Positions 1 through 7,833 of a DNA stretch of 64,000 bases are shown one piece after another; position 1 is the first letter of the stretch; every line of letters begins with the position of its first letter. Origin of the DNA: an uncultured Granulosicoccaceae bacterium (GTDB lineage: Bacteria > Pseudomonadota > Gammaproteobacteria > Granulosicoccales > Granulosicoccaceae); NCBI GenBank assembly GCA_937922675.1, contig CALAJN010000010.1, positions 248,001 to 312,000 of the forward strand, written 5' to 3'. Under the pieces are notes generated by a model that was given only the letters and a program-made list of their open reading frames with translations, was not told where the DNA came from and ran no database searches. The position numbers and the translations under genes were made by a program.

Positions 1-405
1 GGTCAGATCATCGACCTTGCGGATTTCGGCAACCGAGGCGAGTAGCTCCTTCATCGCCGATGTCGGCTTTTGCGCACGATTGAAGGAGAACACCACATCG
101 TCAGCTGTGAACTCTTGACCACCGTGAAAACTCACACCTTCGCGCAGGTTGAAGCGCCACACAGTCGGGTCATCGGTCACTGCCCAATCGGTCGCGAGCG
201 AGGGGATGATCTCGCCGCTCATGTCCCGTTGCAACAAGCCCTCGTACATCTGGTGCGCGAGCGTGTGGGTCGGCCCTTCGTTTTGCGCATGCGGATCAAG
301 CGTGAGCGAATCTCCAGCTCGTGCCCAGCGCAGGGTTTCAGCGTCGGCGGTACCCGCCACGGCAAGAGCCGTTGCAACGGCCGCTGCGAGAAAAGTACGG
401 TTCAT
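1..405 (-). CDS. Peptide/nickel-type ABC transporter substrate-binding protein (5' part, cut by window edge)
   Basis: Periplasmic binding protein of an ABC importer of the SBP_bac_5 (oligopeptide/nickel) family. Only the first 135 codons are present; the gene runs off the left edge. The ATG at 403-405 opens a Sec signal peptide (basic start, then an Ala/Val-rich core, cleavage about residue 22). After it come family hallmarks: SLTLDPH, YEGLL, a LATDWAV stretch, and FHGGQEFTADDVVFSF, which is the typical FHdGepftAeDVvfS block. The substrate cannot be told from this fragment. The full family length is about 500-540 residues, so roughly three quarters is missing. No partner genes are visible upstream; the neighbour at 644 points away from it. 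Confidence 0.88.
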   Translation of the reverse strand, partial: MNRTFLAAAVATALAVAGTADAETLRWARAGDSLTLDPHAQNEGPTHTLAHQMYEGLLQRDMSGEIIPSLATDWAVTDDPTVWRFNLREGVSFHGGQEFTADDVVFSFNRAQKPTSAMKELLASVAEIRKVDDLT

Positions 406-643
406 TCAGGGTCTCCCGGATCAAATGGCAGGTCGGACGACCTGCTCGCACGCCTTGAGGGTGCCAGCGAGAGCGGAGGCTGGCAAGCCCTGCGGACTAA
501 AGGCCGTTCTGTTGAGCCGCTACAAGCGCCCTGTCAGCCTGATCAGCGGGCCATCTTGCCGCTCGGGTGCAACAAAACCTCATCGTAGCGGTCCTTGTAG
601 TCGTATAGGCTAACGTTATCCCCACTCTTTCACCCCTCCCGAC

Positions 644-1141
644 ATGACCGACTTCATTTTTTCGCGGCGCGCTGCGCTGGCTGCAGGTAGCGCCCTTTTC
701 CTGGCCAGGTATGGCGTTCTTCAAAGCGCGCATGCGGCAGCTGTTTCCGCCACACCGAGCATGCGTGGCGGTGCCAACAACTATCGGCCAGGCGCACCGC
801 TGGTCGAACGCATCGGCGGTGGCGGTTTCTTGATGACCGGTAGCGTGCGCCGCGCCGGTGACGGCGCTCCGCTTGCCGGCCGACGCATCCAGGTGTGGGC
901 TCACACCACAGAGGGTCACGAGCGCGATGAGCGCAGCCATGGCGCGACACTGTCGCGTGAGGACGGCAGCTTTGAGCTGGACATGCCGCAAATTGTTCCC
1001 GCCTTTGGTCAGGCCCACGGGCACCTGGCCTATGATGCCGAATTCGATGAAGGCGGCTTCAAGACGGTATTTCTCCGTCCAATCATGTCCAGCCCCAACG
1101 ACAAGACCTTGCACGTCGAATTCGTGCTTCAACCTGTTTGA
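644..1141 (+). CDS. Tat-exported intradiol dioxygenase-fold protein
   Basis: 165 residues. The N-terminus carries a twin-arginine signal (SRRAALAAGSALFL, Arg8-Arg9) with an AHA cleavage site near residue 31, so the protein is probably exported folded. The mature part has the beta-sandwich pattern of intradiol ring-cleavage dioxygenases: a G-x-V segment, PLAGRRIQVWAH (like PLaGArVEiWqa), REDGSFEL (like TdadGrf) and an AHGHLAY segment where that family has pHiHf. The tyrosine iron ligands are not evident, so catalysis is doubtful; a cofactor-binding or non-enzymatic role is possible. Its stop codon overlaps the start of the following cytochrome-like membrane gene, which implies a joint function. 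No clear Shine-Dalgarno precedes the ATG. Confidence 0.6.
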   Translation: MTDFIFSRRAALAAGSALFLARYGVLQSAHAAAVSATPSMRGGANNYRPGAPLVERIGGGGFLMTGSVRRAGDGAPLAGRRIQVWAHTTEGHERDERSHGATLSREDGSFELDMPQIVPAFGQAHGHLAYDAEFDEGGFKTVFLRPIMSSPNDKTLHVEFVLQPV

Positions 1142-1752
1142 GCCAGACCGCCTTGCAAGGCGCTCGCATCAAGAGCGTACTGATCTGGTGCGGCGTCAGT
1201 GCAGCCCTGCTGGTTCCCATAGGTGTCGCTCTGAACAGCCCGCTACTGCAGTGGCGCCAGCCGATCTACATCATCGCAGGCCTGGCAGGTGTCGCTGGTC
1301 TGTGTCTGTTGCTCATCCAGCCACTACTCGCGGCAGGCGCACTGCCGGGCCTTGGTCCCAAGCGTGCACAGCATTCTCATCGCTGGCTGGGTGCCGCTCT
1401 GGTGATCGCCGTCATCGTGCATGTCGCCGGGCTATGGATTACCAGCCCACCGGATGTTGTAGACGCACTGTTACTACGCTCACCGACCCTGTTTTCCTTG
1501 TGGGGAGTCATTGCCATGTGGGCTGCGTTTCTCGCAGCGGCTTTAGCAGTACTGAGGCATCGTTTTCATCCAGGTACCTGGCGGAAAATACACATGGGCC
1601 TCGCGATTGTTATCGTGCTCGGTACCATCGTTCATGCGCTGCTGATTGATGGCACCATGGGCACCCTGTCCAAGGTCTTTTTATGTGCGACAGTTATTGG
1701 CGCGTCCATCAAGCTCGTGTTCACTCGTCACCGGTGGCGTGGCAAGCCCTGA
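1138..1752 (+). CDS. Ferric reductase-like transmembrane cytochrome
   Basis: 204 residues with about six hydrophobic helices. Two helices carry paired histidines with identical 14-residue spacing (His81/His95 and His152/His166), the arrangement that holds b-type haem in the ferric reductase-like domain (also MsrQ/YedZ). The likely start is the TTG at 1138, forming a TTGA overlap with the stop of the Tat-exported protein before it; no ATG in frame would keep the first helix. The pairing suggests a membrane electron donor for the exported partner, as MsrQ serves MsrP, but the partner is not MsrP. The 3' end overlaps the convergent DUF3135 gene by 72 bp. Confidence 0.72.
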   Translation: MSQTALQGARIKSVLIWCGVSAALLVPIGVALNSPLLQWRQPIYIIAGLAGVAGLCLLLIQPLLAAGALPGLGPKRAQHSHRWLGAALVIAVIVHVAGLWITSPPDVVDALLLRSPTLFSLWGVIAMWAAFLAAALAVLRHRFHPGTWRKIHMGLAIVIVLGTIVHALLIDGTMGTLSKVFLCATVIGASIKLVFTRHRWRGKP

Positions 1753-2055
1753 GGTTATCTTGTCGCGCACATCGGCCAATGCCAAAGCGGCATGATCCAT
1801 TGCGCGGCCCAGATCGCGTAGCGAATTTGCCATGTGTTGCCCGGCGACATTGATTCGCTCAGCACCGCTGCAGCCGGCTATAGCCGCCTCATAACGCACC
1901 AGCGCGTCGCGGCCCCGCTCACGCTGAGAAGGCGTGCCGCGCGCTAGCTCGATACCGAGCAAAGCGATGCGTTGTGCTTCAAATGCCTGAGGATCCTCCT
2001 GCGCCAGACGTGCCCAGGAGTCAAAACAAAAGTCGCTTGTATCCTTGTCAGTCAT
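1681..2055 (-). CDS. DUF3135 domain protein
   Basis: 124 residues, soluble, mostly helical. The N-terminal stretch FDSWARLAQEDPQAFEAQR fits the proteobacterial DUF3135 family (FdeLvxLaqxdPeaFExxR), followed by a helical region with GQHMANSLRDLGRAM. The function of the family is unknown. The start is the ATG at 2053-2055. The last 24 codons lie inside the end of the convergent cytochrome gene; either both genes truly share this segment or one of the stop positions is mis-set by a sequencing error. No partner on its own strand is adjacent. Confidence 0.6.
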   Translation of the reverse strand: MTDKDTSDFCFDSWARLAQEDPQAFEAQRIALLGIELARGTPSQRERGRDALVRYEAAIAGCSGAERINVAGQHMANSLRDLGRAMDHAALALADVRDKITSGLATPPVTSEHELDGRANNCRT

Positions 2056-2161
2056 CCAACACCTCGTTATGGCTCAGTATCGTGAGAGCATCCTACGCAG
2101 CCAGCCAAGCTATGCTGCCAACCACTTCTCAGTACGCTACCTGATGTAACCCAAAGGCACC

Positions 2162-2788
2162 ATGGACTCCAGACAGGACATTCCTCGTGACCGGCCACGT
2201 CGCCACTCGTTTCTAGAAGATACGCAAGGGCTACTGACAGGCACCACACTCGCGGGTACAGGCCTTGTCATTCTGACCCACCTGGGACTGACCACCGGTC
2301 AAACAGCAGGGCTTGCACTACTTCTCTCGTACGCTACAGGCACCTCCTTTGCGGTGCTGTTCTTTCTTGTCAATCTGCCCTTTTACTGGCTTGGCTATCG
2401 CCGACTTGGCCTTCGGTTCTTGATCAAGACAGTGATCTGTGTCGCGCTGATATCACTTTTCTCGACACTCTTCCCGCAGCTGTTGCAGTTCCAGACGGTG
2501 GAGCCCGTATTCGGCGTTGTGCTTTTCGGAGTCATGACAGGCGCGGGCCTTCTGGCCATCTTTCGCCACGGCGCGAGCCTCGGAGGTGTCGGTATCCTGG
2601 CCCTGTACCTTCAAGAGAAGACCGGCTTGCGCGCAGGGCTGACTCAACTGCTGGTAGATGTCTGCATCTTTCTGGCAGCCTTTTTCGTCATCGATGTCAC
2701 GGCCGTGCTCTTGTCACTGGCGGGAGCTGTGATCGTAAACCTGATCATCGCGGTGAACCACCGCAAGGACTGGTATGTGGCGACGTGA
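2162..2788 (+). CDS. YitT family membrane protein
   Basis: 208 residues, about five membrane helices. The segment FGVVLFGVMTGAGLLAIFRH followed by GGVGILALYLQEKTG is the conserved GxGxGliFrxgaSxGGtdIlalyl pattern of YitT (DUF161) proteins. This short form lacks the C-terminal DUF2179 domain of Bacillus members. The substrate is unknown. It is a single gene ending 17 bp before the convergent GIY-YIG gene. Confidence 0.8.
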   Translation: MDSRQDIPRDRPRRHSFLEDTQGLLTGTTLAGTGLVILTHLGLTTGQTAGLALLLSYATGTSFAVLFFLVNLPFYWLGYRRLGLRFLIKTVICVALISLFSTLFPQLLQFQTVEPVFGVVLFGVMTGAGLLAIFRHGASLGGVGILALYLQEKTGLRAGLTQLLVDVCIFLAAFFVIDVTAVLLSLAGAVIVNLIIAVNHRKDWYVAT

Positions 2789-2805
2789 GGCTGCCTGGCC
2801 AACGA

Positions 2806-3330
2806 CTACGTCGGTGACCGCAACGTCTTGACCCCCGACACCAACAGCAACAACGCGAAACAGACAGCAGTCGCAAGCTCGGTCCGATATTCTTCCAGGT
2901 ACCCTGAGCCCGTGAAACCGACGTAAGCCATAACGCCAAGACCACCCAGGCCACACACCGTACAGGCAAGCCCACCCAACACGCTGAACAGACGCCTGAT
3001 GAGGCCAGAACTGCTGCCTCGCCTGACCACTCGCGCATGGTGCGGTCTCGCAGTCTTTGCAGCTCTATTGATGGCCCTGATCGCCTTGCTTCGTTTACAC
3101 CGGAAAAATTCCTTGTCCGGTCGTACGCGACAGTCTTTGAGCAAGTCATGTGCGCACTTCTCGACCCAAGCGGGATCCGAAACCTTGCACACATACTCAG
3201 GTACAAGATCAACCTTGAGACCCGGACCGTTGAGCTCGCGCAAGCGCTTCTCGAAGCTACGACCGGTTCTGCCAATTTTTACCGCTTCATCGCCCGGTAC
3301 GCGGACAGCGTAGACGTAGCCTTTGGCCAT
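2806..3330 (-). CDS. GIY-YIG (T5orf172/MUG113-type) domain protein with C-terminal membrane helices
   Basis: 174 residues from the ATG at 3328-3330; the open frame continues 34 codons upstream but the domain begins right at this Met. Residues 4-80 carry the GIY-YIG core of the T5orf172/MUG113 branch: GYVYAVRV (for GIY), KIGRTGR with KRLRELN (for YIG-x-T plus the Arg), a Glu in WVEKCAHDLL where the metal-binding Glu sits, and EFFRC at the domain end. A basic linker (about 80-110) follows, then two hydrophobic helices (about 113-141 and 151-168). The domain order suggests a nuclease-fold head anchored in the inner membrane. I know of no role for such a fusion; the head may bind rather than cut nucleic acid. 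Confidence 0.7.
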   Translation of the reverse strand: MAKGYVYAVRVPGDEAVKIGRTGRSFEKRLRELNGPGLKVDLVPEYVCKVSDPAWVEKCAHDLLKDCRVRPDKEFFRCKRSKAIRAINRAAKTARPHHARVVRRGSSSGLIRRLFSVLGGLACTVCGLGGLGVMAYVGFTGSGYLEEYRTELATAVCFALLLLVSGVKTLRSPT

Positions 3331-3586
3331 GCGCTCATAAAGACCTGTTTGTTGGCCTCTGGTCGGCATATGGAACGTAATTTGAAGCGTCTTCGAGGCA
3401 GATCGTGAACCTGGTGCAGAATCTGCCCGCACACCGTCACAGAGTGGCCTCGTGGGGCGGGTACCACAGTAGCTCGCATCAAATCACCTATGCACAGATG
3501 CACCGACACCAAACCTACCCGCCTCGCCCAACAGGTGATAGCGTCTTGCGAGGGCACCAACGCTCATCGACTCTGGATTCTCCAAC

Positions 3587-5359
3587 GTGCCAACCGCCAG
3601 CGACCACAACAGCACAGGCTCAGCCATAGCAGCATCGGCTATCCGCGGCCTGCTGGACTCCATCTACCCTGACCACAACAGCGACACACTGGCTGGCTCT
3701 GTAGTCGCAGCCTTCTGGCCTGAGGGCACACGCTGTCGCCCGGCGCCTCGCCAGCCGGACAACTCACTCTGGTCAGAGCGGGATGCGCTCGTCATCACCT
3801 ATGGCAACACGCTGGAGGATGGTGAACACAAGCCACTGGATCTCTTGAACGACTTCCTGCATCGCTATCTGAAACGAGGCATAACCGGAGTCCATGTACT
3901 GCCCTTCTTTCCCTACAGTTCTGATGATGGCTTCGCCGTAGTCGACTTTGAGGTTGTGGATCCGCGCCTCGGCGAATGGGTCGATATCAATCGAATTTCT
4001 GCCGACTTCAGCTTGATGTCCGACCTGGTGCTAAACCACGTGTCGAGCCAAAGTCGCTGGTTCAACGAGTACCTGCAGGGACATCACCCGCATGATCGTT
4101 TTTTCTTCGAGGCCGATCCGGCTGAAGATCTGAGTGAGGTGGTACGCCCACGTACCTCACCACTGCTGCGTGAAGTGGAGACTCGCGACGGCAAGCGCCA
4201 TGTGTGGTGCACCTTCAGCCATGATCAGGTGGATGTCGACTTTCGCAATCCCGAGGTAATGCTCGCCTTTATTCGCATCATCCGTTTGCATATTGACAAC
4301 GGTGTGCGCATCATTCGTCTGGACGCTGTCGCTTTTTTGTGGAAGGAGATAGGCACCAACTGCATACATCTGCGCCAAACCCACGAGATGGTCAAGCTCA
4401 TACGCATGCTGTGCAACTTTGCCGAAGAGCCCGTCGTTGTATTGACAGAGACCAATGTGCCCAAGGCCGAGAACCTTAGCTACTTTGGTGAGCGCGACGA
4501 AGCACACGCGATCTACAACTTCCCGCTACCACCCTTGATTCTGCACGCCATGCTTTCTGGCACTGCGCGACATTTGCTTCAGTGGCAAAAGGCATCACCT
4601 CCAGCACCACTTGGGTGTGCTTATTTGAACTTCACAGCGAGCCACGACGGTATCGGTATGCGACCTGCGGAAGGCCTGTTGTCAAAGGAACAGCAGGCAC
4701 AGGTGTTCGAAACTGTAGAAAAAACGGGAGGCCGTGTGTCATGGCGATCATTGCCTGATGGCGGCAAGGCACCCTATGAGTTGAACACGACCTTCTTCGA
4801 TGCACTTACCGAGACCTTCAACGGCCCTGATGATCTGCATATAGAGCGCTTTATCTGTTCGCAGACGATACCGATGTCACTGGAGGGTATTCCCGCGTTC
4901 TATGTCCATGCGCTGCTCGCCACAGCCAACGATCACGAAGCGGTAGAGAAGCGCCAGATGAATCGTGCTATCAACCGTCACCACTGGCACTACCCCGAAT
5001 TGCGCGAACTACTGGATGACCCTGATACCGTCAATGCGCGCGTGCTACGTGCTTTGCTTGATCGGCTCGATCTACGTGGCCAGCAAGCGGCCTTTCATCC
5101 TAACGCCACGCAGTACACGGTGCCAGTGGTTGACGAACGGGTACTCGCCCTTTGGCGGCAAAGCCTCGATCGTAGCCAATCATTGTTTGCCCTGCACAAC
5201 GTAAGCGCAGAGACTGTATCCGTACCGGTAGTGACCATCAACCTGATTGATGATCGCAGCTGGGTGGATCTGCTATCGTCCGAGCCCATCGAAGCCAATG
5301 ACATCACGCTCGCGCCTTATCAATGTCGTTGGATAAGCAATCTGGGGATCAGTCGATAG
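3587..5359 (+). CDS. GH13 subfamily 18 sugar phosphorylase (likely glucosylglycerate phosphorylase)
   Basis: 590 residues, GTG start. Catalyses reversible phosphorolysis of an alpha-glucoside to glucose 1-phosphate. The TIM-barrel motifs of sucrose phosphorylase-like GH13_18 are intact: DLVLNHVSSQSRWF, the nucleophile Asp246 in VRIIRLDAVAF, acid/base Glu288 in VVVLTETN, and Asp354 in NFTASHDGIG. Sucrose phosphorylases are usually about 480-500 residues; the greater length matches glucosylglycerate and sucrose 6-phosphate phosphorylases. Because it converges on a GpgS-like synthase and an MpgP-like phosphatase, glucosylglycerate is the most likely substrate (inference). It ends 7 bp from the gpgS stop with no hairpin between. 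No good Shine-Dalgarno is seen before the GTG. Confidence 0.85.
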   Translation: MPTASDHNSTGSAIAASAIRGLLDSIYPDHNSDTLAGSVVAAFWPEGTRCRPAPRQPDNSLWSERDALVITYGNTLEDGEHKPLDLLNDFLHRYLKRGITGVHVLPFFPYSSDDGFAVVDFEVVDPRLGEWVDINRISADFSLMSDLVLNHVSSQSRWFNEYLQGHHPHDRFFFEADPAEDLSEVVRPRTSPLLREVETRDGKRHVWCTFSHDQVDVDFRNPEVMLAFIRIIRLHIDNGVRIIRLDAVAFLWKEIGTNCIHLRQTHEMVKLIRMLCNFAEEPVVVLTETNVPKAENLSYFGERDEAHAIYNFPLPPLILHAMLSGTARHLLQWQKASPPAPLGCAYLNFTASHDGIGMRPAEGLLSKEQQAQVFETVEKTGGRVSWRSLPDGGKAPYELNTTFFDALTETFNGPDDLHIERFICSQTIPMSLEGIPAFYVHALLATANDHEAVEKRQMNRAINRHHWHYPELRELLDDPDTVNARVLRALLDRLDLRGQQAAFHPNATQYTVPVVDERVLALWRQSLDRSQSLFALHNVSAETVSVPVVTINLIDDRSWVDLLSSEPIEANDITLAPYQCRWISNLGISR

Positions 5360-5366
5360 CGGCCAC

Positions 5367-6587
5367 TTACGCAAACTCCTGTTGATCTTCGTGCGCTGCT
5401 TCCAACAGATCTCGCGTGAAGTCAGGGTCGGCTGCGTGGATACGGTTCCAGGTCGGGATGAACGGGGTTTCGTGTGGATTGTCAAGAAAGGTTGAACCTG
5501 CGCGCATTAGACTCTCTGCAAACAACTCGATAGCGGCTTCCTCGGCGTGACGGTCAACGGTCAGCCCGTTCATTTGAGCATCGCAATAGTAGGACTCAAG
5601 CAAGTCAAGTGCACAGCGATAGTAAGTAGCCTTGAGTGTGCGGAAGGTGTTGTTGGTGAACACCGTGCCATCGGTAGCCAGCTTTCTGAAAATTGCCTTG
5701 CAGATATCGGTAGACATTCGATTGAGCCCTGAAGCCGCGTCCTCCGGACTCAAGGTCTGGTGCTTGTGGTCATAGTCATCGGCAATCTCTACCTGACAGA
5801 CCGAGCGCGGTGCCAGATTGCGCCAGGCCTCGGACAACACACCGATCTCCAAACCCCAGTCAGACGGAATACGCAGATCGGGCAATATGTTCATGCGCAT
5901 TGCAAACTCACCCGACAGGGGATATCGAAAGCTCCGCAGATAATCCACGTAATCGCGATCACCGATGACACGCTTCAGGGCGATCAACAAGGGACTAACG
6001 AGCAAGCGGGTCACGCGACCATTTAGCTTGTCGGATCCGATACGTGCGTAGTAGCCCTTGGCCACCTCAAAGGGAAAGGTCGGATTGGCAACGGGATATA
6101 TAAGCCTTGCCAGCAGATCGTTGGTGTAGGTCAGTATGTCGCAGTCGTGCACCGCGACCACAGAGCTGTCCTGACAACCGAGCAAATAGCCGATGCAGGA
6201 CCATACATTCTTTCCCTTGCCCTGCTCTGATGGCGCTAGTCCCATCGCATCCAGCCGCTCTCCAAGCGCTTGCATGCGCGGGCTGTCATTCCACAGCACG
6301 GTATGCGTCTGCCCCAGGTCCGCAAAGAACTCACGAGCGTGGCGAAATTCTGCTTCAGTGGCACGATCAAGTCCGATGATCACACGGTGCAGGTAGGTCA
6401 CACTGGACAACTCACGCACGATATTCGGCATCGCATCCGTGCCGATCTCCGAATACAGACACGGCAGGATCAGCGACATCTTGCGCGTGCGCGCAAATGC
6501 CTCAAGCTCTCGTGTCAAATCCTCGGTTGACCGCGTGCGCAGATTGTGAAGGGTCGAGATGTTGCCGTTTTGATGAAAGTCGACCAT
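5367..6587 (-). CDS. gpgS: Glucosyl-3-phosphoglycerate synthase-like glycosyltransferase
   Basis: 406 residues. Transfers glucose from a nucleotide sugar to 3-phosphoglycerate, the first step to the compatible solute glucosylglycerate. It has a GT-A fold: MSLILPCLYSEIG at the nucleotide-binding strand, GKGKNVWSCIGYLL, the metal-binding DxD in AVHDCDILTY (148-150), and the conserved segment AKGYYARIGSDKLNGRVTR. This layout fits family GT81 (GpgS); mannosyl transfer (MpgS) is a less likely alternative. The ATG at 6585-6587 has an AGGA box 8-9 bases upstream. It follows the phosphatase gene in the same operon after 42 bp. Confidence 0.8.
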   Translation of the reverse strand: MVDFHQNGNISTLHNLRTRSTEDLTRELEAFARTRKMSLILPCLYSEIGTDAMPNIVRELSSVTYLHRVIIGLDRATEAEFRHAREFFADLGQTHTVLWNDSPRMQALGERLDAMGLAPSEQGKGKNVWSCIGYLLGCQDSSVVAVHDCDILTYTNDLLARLIYPVANPTFPFEVAKGYYARIGSDKLNGRVTRLLVSPLLIALKRVIGDRDYVDYLRSFRYPLSGEFAMRMNILPDLRIPSDWGLEIGVLSEAWRNLAPRSVCQVEIADDYDHKHQTLSPEDAASGLNRMSTDICKAIFRKLATDGTVFTNNTFRTLKATYYRCALDLLESYYCDAQMNGLTVDRHAEEAAIELFAESLMRAGSTFLDNPHETPFIPTWNRIHAADPDFTRDLLEAAHEDQQEFA

Positions 6588-6629
6588 ACGTTTCCTGAAA
6601 TGTGGTTAGCGGCTGCGGCCGCCGGTTGA

Positions 6630-7496
6630 CTACACGCCGAGTGCATCCAGCTGCTGCAGCATTGCATGATTCCAACCGACAGGTCCTGCATCATGGCTGC
6701 GCAGAATACGCCCTTCTCTCTCGCCATCAAGCACGGGCAACTGAGCGCGGTGCCGATTTACGATGATAATCCCCCTGTCGGCCGCCTCAAGCATCGCTAC
6801 ATCATTGGGCGCATCACCCAAGGCGATCGAAAAGTTGCAGCCAAGCTGGCCCATCACGTCCTGCATGGCATCGGCCTTGGTACTGCCGAACGACAAGGTC
6901 AGAAAGCGCCCGCCTTGCTGGGCGCTCACCCCTTGTTGGTACAACTCTTCCAAAAAAGCATCCAACTGTTGATCACTCCCCGACCACAGCCCGGGCTCGG
7001 TGAACTCTCGCTTGCAGGCTTTTTGAGCAGCCACCAATGATAGCCCCGTGAGATCCGAGACTGCGACCTCACCAAGATCGCCAAAGCCTTCAAAGCACTG
7101 CCTGAGTGGCGCCGACACTCGATTCAGCCGGGCACGCAAATCTCTGTAGACGCTATCGCTTGCGCTACTGCTACTCCCATTGCTGCACACGTCATCTGCA
7201 ATACCACCGGCGGTAGCGCCTTCAGCGCCCGCGAGCGAGCTTGCCCCGGTTCCGTATAGGGTACCGCCGCCGTTTTCGACGATGGCAGGGAACTCAACAA
7301 GACCAAGCTCTTGCTGGAGCTTGCTTATCTCGGCTCCAGTCTTGCTACTGGTCAAAATTAGCGGAACACCCACACGGGCCAGCCGCTCCAGGGCTGGCTT
7401 GGCCGCCTGCCACGAGTAGGTATCGTGATCGAGCAGTGTGCCATCAAGGTCTGTAAAGACACAAAGTTGCCGCGAACTGTTCATGCCGTGCATCAT
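6630..7496 (-). CDS. HAD phosphatase, mannosyl/glucosyl-3-phosphoglycerate phosphatase family
   Basis: 288 residues. Removes the phosphate from glucosyl-3-phosphoglycerate made by the neighbouring synthase. HAD motif I is VFTDLDGTLLD (Asp16, Asp18), motif II LILTSSKTG, and motif IV LGDAPNDVAML (227-232); ENGGG at 74-78 is typical of the MpgP/YedP branch. Several in-frame Met codons (7496, 7493, 7484) can start it, and the last lies only 11 codons before motif I. Between residues about 83 and 114 is a Gly/Ala/Ser-rich insertion not usual in the family. It is first gene of the operon with gpgS. Confidence 0.8.
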   Translation of the reverse strand: MMHGMNSSRQLCVFTDLDGTLLDHDTYSWQAAKPALERLARVGVPLILTSSKTGAEISKLQQELGLVEFPAIVENGGGTLYGTGASSLAGAEGATAGGIADDVCSNGSSSSASDSVYRDLRARLNRVSAPLRQCFEGFGDLGEVAVSDLTGLSLVAAQKACKREFTEPGLWSGSDQQLDAFLEELYQQGVSAQQGGRFLTLSFGSTKADAMQDVMGQLGCNFSIALGDAPNDVAMLEAADRGIIIVNRHRAQLPVLDGEREGRILRSHDAGPVGWNHAMLQQLDALGV

Positions 7497-7789
7497 CGCA
7501 TTGCTGCCAACTCAATGCAGGAAATTGAGTTAGTCGTAGAGGGCGTTGCTCGTCAGCCCGAAGTCATCATGCAAAGTGTCCAAAAAGGGGTAGAACACAC
7601 AAAGCTGCCGTGCAGCAGCGCCGTTTATACCCACTGCGTTCTCGATGGTCCCGTCAGTTGTCAACTGCAGACTCACAGCTTGGCGCTCTACCTGTTGCAG
7701 CGCTTGCCTGATGGCAGAAGCCATTGCAAGATAGTACGCTGGGCGGGTCAAAGAAGTACCAGTCGATAGACGCCGCCACAGGGCACAGT
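7497..7789. other. Gap holding a possible decayed copy of the phosphatase 5' end
   Basis: No convincing gene lies here. On the minus strand, a short open frame (7530-7799) encodes ARQLCVFYPFLDTL near 7569-7610, which resembles SRQLCVFTDLDGTL, the N-terminus of the phosphatase gene next door; at DNA level the first 17 bases of this match (CGGCARCTTTGTGTSTT) agree except two positions and then similarity fades. This may be a worn-out tandem duplication or chance. Confidence 0.25.
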
Positions 7790-7817
7790 CAGTGCGCAAC
7801 TACCAGTGCGCAACTAC
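7790..7817. repeat. Perfect 14-bp tandem duplication
   Basis: The unit CAGTGCGCAACTAC occurs twice without mismatch (7790-7803 and 7804-7817), followed by GCGCAGTG, a partial inverse of the unit. It lies 16 bp before the start of the BtuF-like lipoprotein gene, in its promoter or leader. It may be simple slippage, or a doubled regulator site. Confidence 0.6.
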
Positions 7818-7833
7818 TGCGCAGTGTTCTCCC

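Noticed and set aside
7497-7833. Cobalamin riboswitch upstream of the BtuF-like gene
   Set aside because: No B12-box-like conserved core was found; the region only has a tandem duplication.
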